A DNA stretch of 64,000 bases from positions 186,001-250,000 of the forward strand of contig NZ_CABPSJ010000005.1 in NCBI RefSeq assembly GCF_902459745.1, read 5' to 3'. The first letter of the stretch is position 1; each line of letters opens with the position of its first letter. This document shows, one piece after another, positions 44,634-52,954 of the stretch. This stretch comes from Pandoraea communis (lineage in GTDB: Bacteria > Pseudomonadota > Gammaproteobacteria > Burkholderiales > Burkholderiaceae). Below the pieces are notes generated by a model. That model ran no database searches and was not told the origin of the DNA. It saw only the letters and a list, made by a program, of their open reading frames with translations. Position numbers and translations under genes: made by a program.

Positions 44634-46052
44634 ATGGACATCAACGCTTGTTCGCCGACGGGCATCGCTTCCGGCCGCTTCTCCGCAGTCGGGGCACAAC
44701 GGGAGGGGGCACCGCCGGGCACCGCGCCGCTTGCGGCATTTGGGCCCGTCACCGGACACGATGGTAGTGGTTCGCCATTGCCCCCTGTCGGCCCGCATGA
44801 CTTCTCGGAGGCGCAGCCCGTGCACGATGCCGTGCCGTCGGGGGTGAGCCGGGAGACGGCGCGCCTGTGGCTGGCGCCGCACGCGGAGGCAGCGCAGTTC
44901 GTTGTCCGCGCTTGTCCGAGCGCATGGCGTGCTGCGCAGTCGTGGTTTGCCTCGCGGTTATGCGGCGCGCTGGGACTGGCGACGCCAGCGGCGTTTCTGG
45001 TGCGCGGCTGCTCGTCCGCGTTCGATGGGACGCATGCGCCCGAGCGCCTTTATCTGGCGACGACGTATCTGCCGGCCTACCGGGCGCTGGGTCAGTGGCT
45101 CGAAACCGATACGGCATGGCGCGTGATCGACGGTGTGCGCGGCGGTGCCGACGAGGCTTGCAAGCAAGCCCGGGCCGAAGTGCACGAGATCGGTCGGCGG
45201 ATGGAGCAACGCGGCGCGAATGCCGCGCAAGCCCGGACCGACGCTCAGGCGTACGCCGCCATCGTCAAAGCGCGCAACGACAGACGCGCGATGCTTTGCC
45301 GCGCACTTCCCGACGTCTACCAATGTGCGCTGGAGCGGCATTACATCGCCGCACTATGGCTCGGCAACTGGAATCTCTGTGACGCCGCCATGGGGAACAT
45401 CGGCGTCTGGCGCGATAAGAACGATTTGCCTTACATCATGACCGTCGACTTCAGTGCGTGTCTCGGCTCGGAGGTTCAGGGCGAGCGTGATGGCGATGGC
45501 GTGACGTTGCCGCGTGGGCGGGCGTTCGCATCGTCTGAGTCGTCACGTTGGCCCGGACTCTCCGGGCGTCCGGATATGTCGTACAGGTCGCCTGCGTCAC
45601 ATTACGGTGCGGTGATTCCGGAAGGTGCGCTGACGGATCTGACGCAGTTTCGGCACGGCGGGCATTGCGCACCGTTTGCGCGGCGGCTTGACGCTTTGAC
45701 GCCCGCCGCCGATGGCAAGACCGTGTTGGATGAGTTGAAGGACCCGACCGGCGTGCGCGCACTGGCGGCCGAGATGGCTTACCGGTTAGGCCGGATTGGC
45801 GCATCGGACATCTTGCCGTGGGCGGCGAATGCTCATGACATTGCGCGGGCATTCCCGGCTGGCACCGCCAACGATGGAAGTGCCGACGACCCGGATTCGC
45901 AGGCGCATCGCATTCTGTCGCGCCGCGACTGCCTTGTGACGTTGTTGGGCGGTACGTGGGCAGCGCAAGCTTGGGAGCGGCTATATCCGACGCGCGCCGC
46001 AGCCATCCAGGCACAACAGTCGCCATTTCTGACATCTGAGCGAGGCATGTAG
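44634..46052 (+). CDS. Orphan protein with kinase-like catalytic motifs, possible effector
   Basis: A 472-residue protein I cannot place in a family. AAGGAG at 44621-44626 sets the ATG at 44634. Residues 1-75 are rich in Gly, Pro and Ser, like an unstructured secretion leader. Then NWNLCDAAMGNIGVW puts D250 and N255 six apart like a catalytic loop, and VDFSACLG (D272) resembles a DFG motif; YLATTYLP near 140-147 could be the hinge. This looks like an atypical protein- or lipid-kinase fold. A type III effector is one possibility, but no secretion genes are nearby. Confidence 0.7.
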   Translation: MDINACSPTGIASGRFSAVGAQREGAPPGTAPLAAFGPVTGHDGSGSPLPPVGPHDFSEAQPVHDAVPSGVSRETARLWLAPHAEAAQFVVRACPSAWRAAQSWFASRLCGALGLATPAAFLVRGCSSAFDGTHAPERLYLATTYLPAYRALGQWLETDTAWRVIDGVRGGADEACKQARAEVHEIGRRMEQRGANAAQARTDAQAYAAIVKARNDRRAMLCRALPDVYQCALERHYIAALWLGNWNLCDAAMGNIGVWRDKNDLPYIMTVDFSACLGSEVQGERDGDGVTLPRGRAFASSESSRWPGLSGRPDMSYRSPASHYGAVIPEGALTDLTQFRHGGHCAPFARRLDALTPAADGKTVLDELKDPTGVRALAAEMAYRLGRIGASDILPWAANAHDIARAFPAGTANDGSADDPDSQAHRILSRRDCLVTLLGGTWAAQAWERLYPTRAAAIQAQQSPFLTSERGM

Positions 46053-46167
46053 GGGCGCTGGCGTCATGACCCGCGCGGGCTGGCACGCCGCCCGCGTTTG
46101 GCGTCGCCCATGCTGGAAAGCCGGTTGGGGATGTGTGTCACTCAGATTCCCATAGGTTGCCGATTGA

Positions 46168-46199
46168 TGAAATTATTTCAATAATATATGCGATATATT
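46168..46199. promoter_or_regulatory. Two adjacent AT-rich palindromes upstream of glyA
   Basis: TGAAAT-T-ATTTCA (46168-46180) and AATATAT-GCG-ATATATT (46183-46199) are perfect palindromes side by side, in the 521-base gap between the orphan gene and glyA. The rest of the gap holds the ZTP riboswitch. They look like operator sites for a transcription factor; the factor is unknown. Confidence 0.45.
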
Positions 46200-46370
46200 C
46201 ACCGGTGAGTTAAGCGTGTCCACCCGGCATATCGTGCATTTCATATCGGGAGAAGGCGTTGGCAATGCTCGGGCGCCACGGCCGCCGAGGGGGCGTTCGG
46301 CGAGGTGGTCGTGCGGTTGGCCGGGCCGGTTGCCTAACGCCGCAAGCTCGCATAAACTATCGACGCCACA

Positions 46371-46447
46371 AACCCCGCGTGACTGGCGATTAGGGCCACA
46401 GCCTTGTGTGCCCGAGGTGGAGCAACCCACCGGGAAGCGCCGGGGTC
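46371..46447 (+). promoter_or_regulatory. ZTP (pfl) riboswitch upstream of glyA
   Basis: The 5' conserved core CGTGACTGGCG (46378-46388) and the 3' core CCACCGGGAAGCGC (46427-46440) match the pfl/ZTP aptamer. P1 is CCCCG (46373-46377) with CGGGG (46441-46445), and GGTGG (46416-46420) pairs with CCACC (46427-46431). A variable hairpin with GGGC/GCCC lies between. ZTP riboswitches sense ZMP/ZTP, a sign of folate shortage, and turn on one-carbon genes such as glyA, 127 bases downstream here. A later hairpin (46465-46491, GGGCAGC/GCTGCCC) may be the expression platform. Confidence 0.92.
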
Positions 46448-46573
46448 TTATTTGCCGTTCGCCTGGGCAGCCGTGATGGTTGGTGCTGCCCTGTCTCTCG
46501 TCTTCCGAAGCACAAAGGAAGGCGCGCTGCACCATCCCCTCCCGGAAAACCTGTTCAATTCAACGGAAACGCC

Positions 46574-47821
46574 ATGTTCGACAAATCGAAATCTACCGTT
46601 GCCTCCGTCGATCCCGACGTCTGGGCCGCGATTCAGAAAGAAAATCAGCGTCAGGAAGACCACATCGAGCTGATTGCTTCGGAAAACTACACCAGCCCGG
46701 CCGTGATGGAAGCGCAGGGCTCGCAACTGACCAACAAGTATGCGGAAGGTTATCCGGGCAAGCGCTATTACGGTGGTTGCGAATACGTCGACATCGTCGA
46801 GCAACTGGCCATCGACCGCGTGAAGGCGCTGTTCGGTGCAGACGCCGCGAACGTGCAGCCGAACTCGGGCTCGCAGGCGAATCAGGGCGTGTACTTCGCC
46901 ATGCTCAAGCCGGGCGACACGATCATGGGCATGAGCCTCGCGCACGGTGGTCACCTCACGCACGGCTCGCCGGTCAACATGTCGGGCAAGTGGTTCAACG
47001 TGGTGAGCTACGGTCTGAATGAACAGGAAGACATCGATTACGACGCTGCCGAGAAGCTCGCGCAGCAACACAAGCCGAAGATGATCGTGGCGGGCGCATC
47101 GGCCTTCGCCCTGAAGATCGACTTCGAGCGTATGTCGCAGATCGCCAAGTCGGTCGGCGCGTACTTCATGGTCGACATGGCGCACTACGCCGGTCTGATC
47201 GCTGCCGGTGTGTATCCGAACCCGGTGCCGCACGCCGATTTCGTGACTACGACCACGCACAAGAGCCTGCGCGGCCCGCGCGGTGGCGTGATCCTGATGA
47301 AGGCGGAATTCGAGAAGGCCATCAACTCGGCGATCTTCCCGGGTATTCAGGGCGGCCCGCTCATGCACGTGATCGCCGGTAAGGCCGTCGCGTTCAAGGA
47401 AGCCGCCTCGCCGGAATTCAAGGCCTACCAGGAACAAGTCGCGAAGAACGCCCGCGTGATGGCCGAGACGCTGGTCAAGCGCGGCCTGCGTATCGTGTCG
47501 GGCCGTACCGAATCGCATGTGATGCTGGTCGACCTGCGCGCCAAGAACATTACCGGCAAGGCGGCAGAAGCCGCGCTGGGCGAAGCGCATATCACCGTCA
47601 ACAAGAACGCGATTCCGAACGACCCGGAAAAGCCGTTCGTGACGAGCGGCGTGCGTCTGGGCTCGCCGGCCATGACCACGCGCGGTTTCAAGGAAGCAGA
47701 AGCGGAACTGGTCGGCAACCTGATCGCCGACGTGCTCGACAACCCGGAAGACGCCAAGAACCTGGAACGCGTGCGCGAGCAAGTGGCCGAGTTGACCAAG
47801 CGTTTCCCGGTCTACGGCTAA
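46574..47821 (+). CDS. glyA: Serine hydroxymethyltransferase
   Basis: A 415-residue PLP enzyme. The Schiff-base lysine is K230 in [14 protein letters not shown]; the N-terminal [20 protein letters not shown] and [15 protein letters not shown] are diagnostic. It interconverts serine and glycine, charging tetrahydrofolate. It is under a ZTP riboswitch and is followed 15 bases later by nrdR, a conserved neighbour in Burkholderiales. Deoxynucleotide and one-carbon supply are thereby linked in one transcript. Confidence 0.98.
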   Translation: MFDKSKSTVASVDPDVWAAIQKENQRQEDHIELIASENYTSPAVMEAQGSQLTNKYAEGYPGKRYYGGCEYVDIVEQLAIDRVKALFGADAANVQPNSGSQANQGVYFAMLKPGDTIMGMSLAHGGHLTHGSPVNMSGKWFNVVSYGLNEQEDIDYDAAEKLAQQHKPKMIVAGASAFALKIDFERMSQIAKSVGAYFMVDMAHYAGLIAAGVYPNPVPHADFVTTTTHKSLRGPRGGVILMKAEFEKAINSAIFPGIQGGPLMHVIAGKAVAFKEAASPEFKAYQEQVAKNARVMAETLVKRGLRIVSGRTESHVMLVDLRAKNITGKAAEAALGEAHITVNKNAIPNDPEKPFVTSGVRLGSPAMTTRGFKEAEAELVGNLIADVLDNPEDAKNLERVREQVAELTKRFPVYG

Positions 47822-47836
47822 GCCGAGCGCCGACGC

Positions 47837-48319
47837 ATGCGTTGCCCGTTCTGCCGGCACGACGACACGCAGGTCATCGACTCGCGTGAAGCGGAAGACG
47901 GCGCCGCCATCCGGCGGCGCCGGAAATGCCCGTCGTGCGACAAGCGTTTCACCACGTACGAGCGTGTCGAACTGGCGATGCCGGCTGTCGTCAAGAAGGA
48001 CGGCAGCCGCGCCGAATACGACCGCGCGAAAGTGCGCGCCAGCATGCAACTGGCGATTCGCAAGCGTCCTGTGAGCGCCGAGGCCATGGATGCCGCGATT
48101 GCGCGCATCGAGTACAAGTTGCTGGCCGGCGCGGAGCGCGAAGTGATGAGCCAGCGCATCGGCGAACTGGTCATGCGCGAGTTGAAGCGGTTGGACAAGA
48201 TCGCTTATATCCGCTTCGCATCGGTGTACCGGAGCTTCGAGGACATTGCCGAGTTTCGCGATGTGCTCGAGGAAATCGACAGTACCGATATCAAGCCCAA
48301 GCGTAAGCCGGTGGGTTGA
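47837..48319 (+). CDS. nrdR: Ribonucleotide reductase repressor NrdR
   Basis: A 160-residue NrdR with its N-terminal zinc ribbon (C3, C6, C31, C34: [10 protein letters not shown] and [11 protein letters not shown]) and an ATP-cone domain from about 49 to 139 ([20 protein letters not shown]). It senses ATP/dATP and represses nrd genes by binding NrdR boxes elsewhere. It shares a transcript with glyA and ends at the terminator at 48401. Confidence 0.97.
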   Translation: MRCPFCRHDDTQVIDSREAEDGAAIRRRRKCPSCDKRFTTYERVELAMPAVVKKDGSRAEYDRAKVRASMQLAIRKRPVSAEAMDAAIARIEYKLLAGAEREVMSQRIGELVMRELKRLDKIAYIRFASVYRSFEDIAEFRDVLEEIDSTDIKPKRKPVG

Positions 48320-48398
48320 GCGCGAGGACGATGCGACGACAGTGCGTGTGAGCGTCGGAAGGCGGCCATGAGGCTGATCTGACGAAATGAATGACGGA

Positions 48399-48439
48399 AA
48401 ACCCGTCGTGCCTGAAAGGGCGCGACGGGTTTTTTTATG
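48399..48439 (+). terminator. Terminator after nrdR; copy 1 of a 41-base repeat
   Basis: ACCCGTCG (48401-48408) pairs with CGACGGGT (48423-48430), the inner bases also pair, and a T-run follows. The same 41 bases, with one difference, recur at 52556-52596 after the first autotransporter, and a decayed copy follows the second. AT1 is thus bracketed by direct repeats. Confidence 0.9.
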
Positions 48440-48812
48440 CCCGTGGGGGCTGAGTTGCCATGACCGGGCGGCAGTGCGAATACGGCGACGCGAGCCCATT
48501 ACATGGACGATGGGGAATCACTGAATCTTGGTCAAATAACGTTGTATGCGTACCTATTGTTCTGACTGCTTTGGGATGTTGACGTCGATTGGGGGAGTAA
48601 CTTAGGAAATTTCCGAGGAAAATCAAACAAAAATAATGGGATTAATCGCAATTTAAAATAGGCGAGGTGTTTGGGTTAATTACCAAAAATATCAGCAATT
48701 GCATTGCTTTCGATAACTTGTATCTAGAATCCGCCACTTCGCGGTGGGGTGCCGCCGTTGTGGTGACGATGAGTTGATTCGTCGTCGTAGAGAATTCTTT
48801 GGGGATTATCGA
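48440..48812 (+). promoter_or_regulatory. AT1 promoter region
   Basis: This AT-rich stretch has no gene. TTGCAT (48699-48704) and TATCTA (48721-48726), 16 bases apart, could be the -35 and -10. TTGGGTTAA (48671-48679) and TGGGATTAATC (48637-48647) also occur before AT3 (56637-56645 and 56569-56579), and TTGGGTTAA stands exactly 28 bases ahead of TTGCAT in both. Confidence 0.6.
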
Positions 48813-51800
48813 ATGCAAAGCAAATTTCAGACGTCGAAAACACTTCGTCAATCCAAAATCTGTCTGGCGGTCGCGACGATGCTTGCGGCGATGAGTATGC
48901 CCACGCAGGCGGAAGACGTCATCGAAAGTGAAACGGCAACGTGGAGCGAAGAAAAGAAAAACGTCGCCAAGAGAATGAACGAACGGCTCGTAGAAGTTCA
49001 GGGCGAACGTGAAGAAAAGGACAATATCTTCGATCGTCTGGACGCGTTGAAAACGGTGCGATCAAGCATTCACTCGAGTACCAAGGATATCGCCGATGTA
49101 GTTGCTTACGGTAATAAGCTTGCGGAAATCACCGGCCAAATCGACGGTTTGATTGTCGAGTTGGAAAAGGATGGAGGAAAGGCACTGAGCTTTGATTGGG
49201 AGCGAAAATTGCAGGTGACGGATCTGGCCGATGTCAAACAGCAGATCCAGAAAGTTATTGGCGCCGATCCGGACGAATTTGCTAGTGCACGCAAGCAACT
49301 TGATATCTTCCTTAATAACAATGCAGAACACTCGAAGAGCAGTGATGCGGCAATGGGCGTTTACGCAAAAGTCGCTGCTCTGAAAGCGCGTATCGACGCG
49401 CTTGGCAAGGCCGACGACGTGACATTCAAGGTCATGGCCAATACCAGGGAGTTGGTGGCGCCGTCGCAAAACGGCGCCGACGCCGCGCTGACATGGCGCG
49501 ACGACAACCTGTTCAACTCGCATTTCGATGAGAGCTATGCCGAAGGGAACGTCCAGATCGGTGCTCAAACGTTACTCGAAATCACGCAGCGTTCTGGAAC
49601 CGGATCGAACCCGATCACTGGATTGACGGACTCGACACGTAATGTCGGTACGTTACGTGTTTCGGCGGGCGCGGATCACTCCCTCGATGTCCGTCAGGGC
49701 CAACTGAACATCCACCAGGGAATCGAGGGCAAAGGAACGCTGGGGATTGCCGTAGGCTCAAATGGAACCTTGACGTTTAAGGAAGGCGGTCAGGGGATTG
49801 ATCGCGACGCCGACGGTGTGACGTTGTTGGTCGGTCGTGATGGTAATGCGAATGCCAGCATGCTGGATGCAGGCGGGATCGTTAAGTTCGAATCGGGTAC
49901 CAGCGCAGGAGGGGCATGGATCTGGGCGCTCGACGAGGGGGAGGTATCGTTCGCGGAAGGCGCCGATGCCGGTGTCAGCGAAATCTCCATCTTGAAAGGC
50001 GGGACTGTCAGATTCGAAGGGGCAAACGTCAAGCAATCGTCGATCGTTAGCTCGGGGATCCTGGACATAGCGCGATCATCGGGCGGGGATGCCGAAGTTT
50101 TCAATGAGGTCGATGGTGATCTGAGAGTCGATGCTTCGGCACTCGAGCGAATGCGCTTATCCAACGGTGGGTTTGCGGAGTTGCGGGCATCCTCCGGCGG
50201 TGCGGCGAAGATCGAGAACACGACGTCGGGATTGATCGTTTTCGACGACGGCGCTCTCGAAAATCTCACACTCCGAAACGAAGGGGCGGCGATTGTTACC
50301 GGTGCCTCCGGTGGGAACGCGATCATCGACAATCGTGCATCGGGCAAGGTCGTGTTTCACGATATGGCACTTGAGAACGTCCAACTGTCCAATCAAGGCC
50401 TGATTGGCCTGGTTGGCCAGACCACTGCGGATAAAGCAGTCGTCAGAATGAACGGTGGCACGCTGGACGTTTCGTTCGTTGGAGATACCGTCGAGGTGAC
50501 CTCACCGAATGAGGAAACGACGATGGCGCGCACGGTGATTTTCGTCCCCGGCGTCAAGAAGTCCATCGAGATCGGTTCGCTGTCGGGGACTGGCAATGTC
50601 ATCACAGGGGAAACGGCACTGACGGTGGGGGCTGCGAATCTGGATGGCGAATTTGGCGGCAGTTTTGTGAAAACCGGGGCGGGTATCGGATCGCTCGTCG
50701 ATGAGTGGTTGACAGCGGTGAATCAGGAATCCGAGTCGCTCGCCTTACGCGCACCGGCAGCACCGGCAGCACCGCAGGTGGCCGCAGTGCCGATGCTTCT
50801 GACTAAGGTCGGCACGGGCAACCTGACCCTCTCGGGCGACCAGAGCCAAGTCGACGTCATCAGTGTTCAAGGCGGCACGCTGACGGCGGCACATGAAAAG
50901 GCCCTCGGTTCGGGCGCGTTGAGCGTCGCGCAATCGGCTGCGGTGGTGCTGAATAAGGACGTGAGCGGTGTGAAGGAGATGAGCAACGCTGGCACGATCA
51001 ATCTGGGCACGAACAAGCTCAGCGTCGGGAGCTACAAGTCTGAAGCGGGCGCGAAGATCAACTCGCGCTTTGCCAAGGTCGACGGTCAGGCCACCGGAGG
51101 CACGATTCAGGTCGAGCAGGAGAGCGACTTCAGCAATACGGAAATTAAGGTCGCCGTTGCCGATGACATCGAACTTTCCGATGTTGTGGGCAAGTTCCAG
51201 GTGGTGGAAGCTGCCGATGGAGTCGAAGTGACCGGCGGGAAGTTGAAAGTCGGTAGCATCACCGGCGGCAAGCAAGCGGACCCGAATGTTGGGCAGGAAC
51301 CGATTGGCGAGCCGGGCACGAAGATCACGGACAAGAACATCGTGAAGTTCCTGGCAGCCGACGGTGGTTATACCGCCAACGAGCAAGCGGCGCTGGCGTC
51401 GGTTGACGGCGTGACGGTGGGCGATCTGGCCTCTGGCAAGATCGGCGGCAAGGTGCTGTCGGCCATGGCCCTGCAAACGGCAGGCACGGAAGAGCAACGC
51501 CGTTCGGCCCGTCTGCTCTCGGGCGAGTCGCTGGTGAATAACGCGGTGGCAGCGCAAGCGGCAGCGACGTCGTTCCAGCGCGGCATGCAAACGCGAATGA
51601 TCGCCGGCGGGGCGATGTTCGACGACAAGACCGCGAACGGTGCGATGGTGGCCGATAACGGCGTCGCGGGTTGGGCGTCGTTCAACGGAGGCAAGACGAG
51701 CCAGCGCGGCGACGGCATGTCGTTCGAGGTGAAGGGTCTGGACGGTGCGATCGGTGTAGACAAGCGCCTGAATCAGAACACGTTGGTGGGTGGCTCGATT

Positions 51801-52496
51801 GGCTTTGGCAATCAGGAGTCGAAGGCGAAGGGCCTGCCGGGCGAGTCGAAGGTCAACAGCGTGAGCGTGGGTCTGTACGGCTCGCACCTGACGGGTTCGA
51901 ACTGGTTCGTCAACGGCGGTGCGTCGTACACGAATCACAGCGTGAAGACGGATCGCACGGTGGCCGCCCGTAACGCGTCGGCCCGCGTGGCGGGCAAGAC
52001 GAGCGGACAGACGTTCGGCATGTTCGGTGAAGTGGGTAAGCGCTTTGAGGTGTCGGGTGTGAACATCGACCCGTCGGTGGGTGTGCGTGTGGCGTCGACG
52101 CGTTTGAAAGCGTTCGATGAGACGAACCGTGACGGATCGGGCAACGACGGTCTGAAGGTTGGCTCGCAGTCGCAGACGTCGACGCGCGGTGTGTTGGGTG
52201 TGCGCCTGTGGAGCGAAGTGGCAAGCATTGCAGGGGGCAAGGTAGCGCCGTCGCTGCGCCTGTCGTACGAGCACGAGTTCGGCAAGACGCAGAGCAGCCT
52301 GACGAATGCGATCTACGGTGCGCCGGGCAGCTTCACGGTGAAGGGTCCGAAGCTGGGCAAGGACATTTTCACGGCGGACCTGGGCCTGGACATGCAGCTC
52401 AAGAAGCAACTGGAAGTGCGCGTGGGCGGTAACGTCAGCGTGCGCAAGGGCGAGAGCGCGCTGGGTGGCGGTATCTCGGCGAAGTATCGCTTCTGA
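48813..52496 (+). CDS. Autotransporter AT1 (type Va), beta-helical passenger
   Basis: A 1227-residue autotransporter. A signal of about 33 residues (LRQSKICLAVATMLAAMSMP) is followed by a charged coiled-coil stretch to about residue 200, then a beta-helix passenger with three 38-residue repeats (SxGGxAxIxN pattern starting at bases 50079, 50193 and 50307). PATR-type repeats (TKVGTGNLTLSGDQSQVD) precede a helical linker. The barrel covers about 948-1227 and ends in Phe (SAKYRF). It would be exposed on or cut from the cell surface; adhesion is the usual role, inferred only. Its 3' 1.2 kb is almost identical to AT3. Confidence 0.93.
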   Translation: MQSKFQTSKTLRQSKICLAVATMLAAMSMPTQAEDVIESETATWSEEKKNVAKRMNERLVEVQGEREEKDNIFDRLDALKTVRSSIHSSTKDIADVVAYGNKLAEITGQIDGLIVELEKDGGKALSFDWERKLQVTDLADVKQQIQKVIGADPDEFASARKQLDIFLNNNAEHSKSSDAAMGVYAKVAALKARIDALGKADDVTFKVMANTRELVAPSQNGADAALTWRDDNLFNSHFDESYAEGNVQIGAQTLLEITQRSGTGSNPITGLTDSTRNVGTLRVSAGADHSLDVRQGQLNIHQGIEGKGTLGIAVGSNGTLTFKEGGQGIDRDADGVTLLVGRDGNANASMLDAGGIVKFESGTSAGGAWIWALDEGEVSFAEGADAGVSEISILKGGTVRFEGANVKQSSIVSSGILDIARSSGGDAEVFNEVDGDLRVDASALERMRLSNGGFAELRASSGGAAKIENTTSGLIVFDDGALENLTLRNEGAAIVTGASGGNAIIDNRASGKVVFHDMALENVQLSNQGLIGLVGQTTADKAVVRMNGGTLDVSFVGDTVEVTSPNEETTMARTVIFVPGVKKSIEIGSLSGTGNVITGETALTVGAANLDGEFGGSFVKTGAGIGSLVDEWLTAVNQESESLALRAPAAPAAPQVAAVPMLLTKVGTGNLTLSGDQSQVDVISVQGGTLTAAHEKALGSGALSVAQSAAVVLNKDVSGVKEMSNAGTINLGTNKLSVGSYKSEAGAKINSRFAKVDGQATGGTIQVEQESDFSNTEIKVAVADDIELSDVVGKFQVVEAADGVEVTGGKLKVGSITGGKQADPNVGQEPIGEPGTKITDKNIVKFLAADGGYTANEQAALASVDGVTVGDLASGKIGGKVLSAMALQTAGTEEQRRSARLLSGESLVNNAVAAQAAATSFQRGMQTRMIAGGAMFDDKTANGAMVADNGVAGWASFNGGKTSQRGDGMSFEVKGLDGAIGVDKRLNQNTLVGGSIGFGNQESKAKGLPGESKVNSVSVGLYGSHLTGSNWFVNGGASYTNHSVKTDRTVAARNASARVAGKTSGQTFGMFGEVGKRFEVSGVNIDPSVGVRVASTRLKAFDETNRDGSGNDGLKVGSQSQTSTRGVLGVRLWSEVASIAGGKVAPSLRLSYEHEFGKTQSSLTNAIYGAPGSFTVKGPKLGKDIFTADLGLDMQLKKQLEVRVGGNVSVRKGESALGGGISAKYRF
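51316..52496 (+). repeat. Near-identical barrel-coding repeat, copy in AT1
   Basis: This 1.18-kb direct repeat encodes the linker and barrel. Its partner is 59529-60712 in AT3, with only scattered differences (for example CGCGTGGCG against CGCCTGTCG in one barrel loop). A central part, roughly 51570-51896, is also nearly identical in AT2 (about 55371-55690). Confidence 0.9.
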
Positions 52497-52954
52497 GCCA
52501 GAGCGTCGACGCAGGCGGCCGGAACATCGCGTCTGCTGTCAGCGTTGAAGACAAGAAACCCGTCGTGCCTGAAAGGGCGCGCCGGGTTTTTTTATGTCTC
52601 ATCGCGAATGGTTGCCTCAAGGCAATGCTGTGGAGATGGGGTGTTGGGGGACTGCACATATGTTCTGTCGCATCCGCTATGTGCGTCTTTTGTGGTGATC
52701 CGCTCCCAGAAATTTCAACGAAGAGTTATCGCTCTTAAGTAGTGTTTATAAGGATTTAAGTTGGTTTTTGGGAATTTACCCAATTAATATTAGTGGATTT
52801 ACTTTATAGGAATGCGCCCAATACAAGGCAGAATTTGAAATTTCAGATATTTCTGATCCTAAAATCGATACTCCTTTGGTGACCAGTGTGCCGCTCTCAG
52901 AGTAACGGTGGACGTAGTCGTCGATTTTTGTGAATGAAATGTTGGGGGTATCAA
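52497..52954 (+). other. AT1-AT2 gap: repeated terminator and palindromes
   Basis: The gap has no gene. It begins with the 41-base terminator repeat (52556-52596). TGAAATTTCA (52836-52845) and TCAGA-TATT-TCTGA (52843-52856) overlap about 100-120 bases before AT2. AAATTTCAGAT within it is also found before AT3 (56587-56597). I see no clear -35/-10 pair. Confidence 0.6.
52556..52596 (+). terminator. Terminator after AT1; copy 2 of a 41-base repeat
   Basis: AAACCCG pairs with CGGGTTT at the ends of the hairpin and a T-run follows. It differs from the nrdR terminator at one of 41 bases, and that change (A to C) breaks one pair in the stem. Confidence 0.85.

Noticed and set aside
46448-48499. A 683-codon open frame antisense to glyA and nrdR
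   Set aside because: It is a mirror of two well-supported genes and the riboswitch, with no family features or ribosome-binding site.
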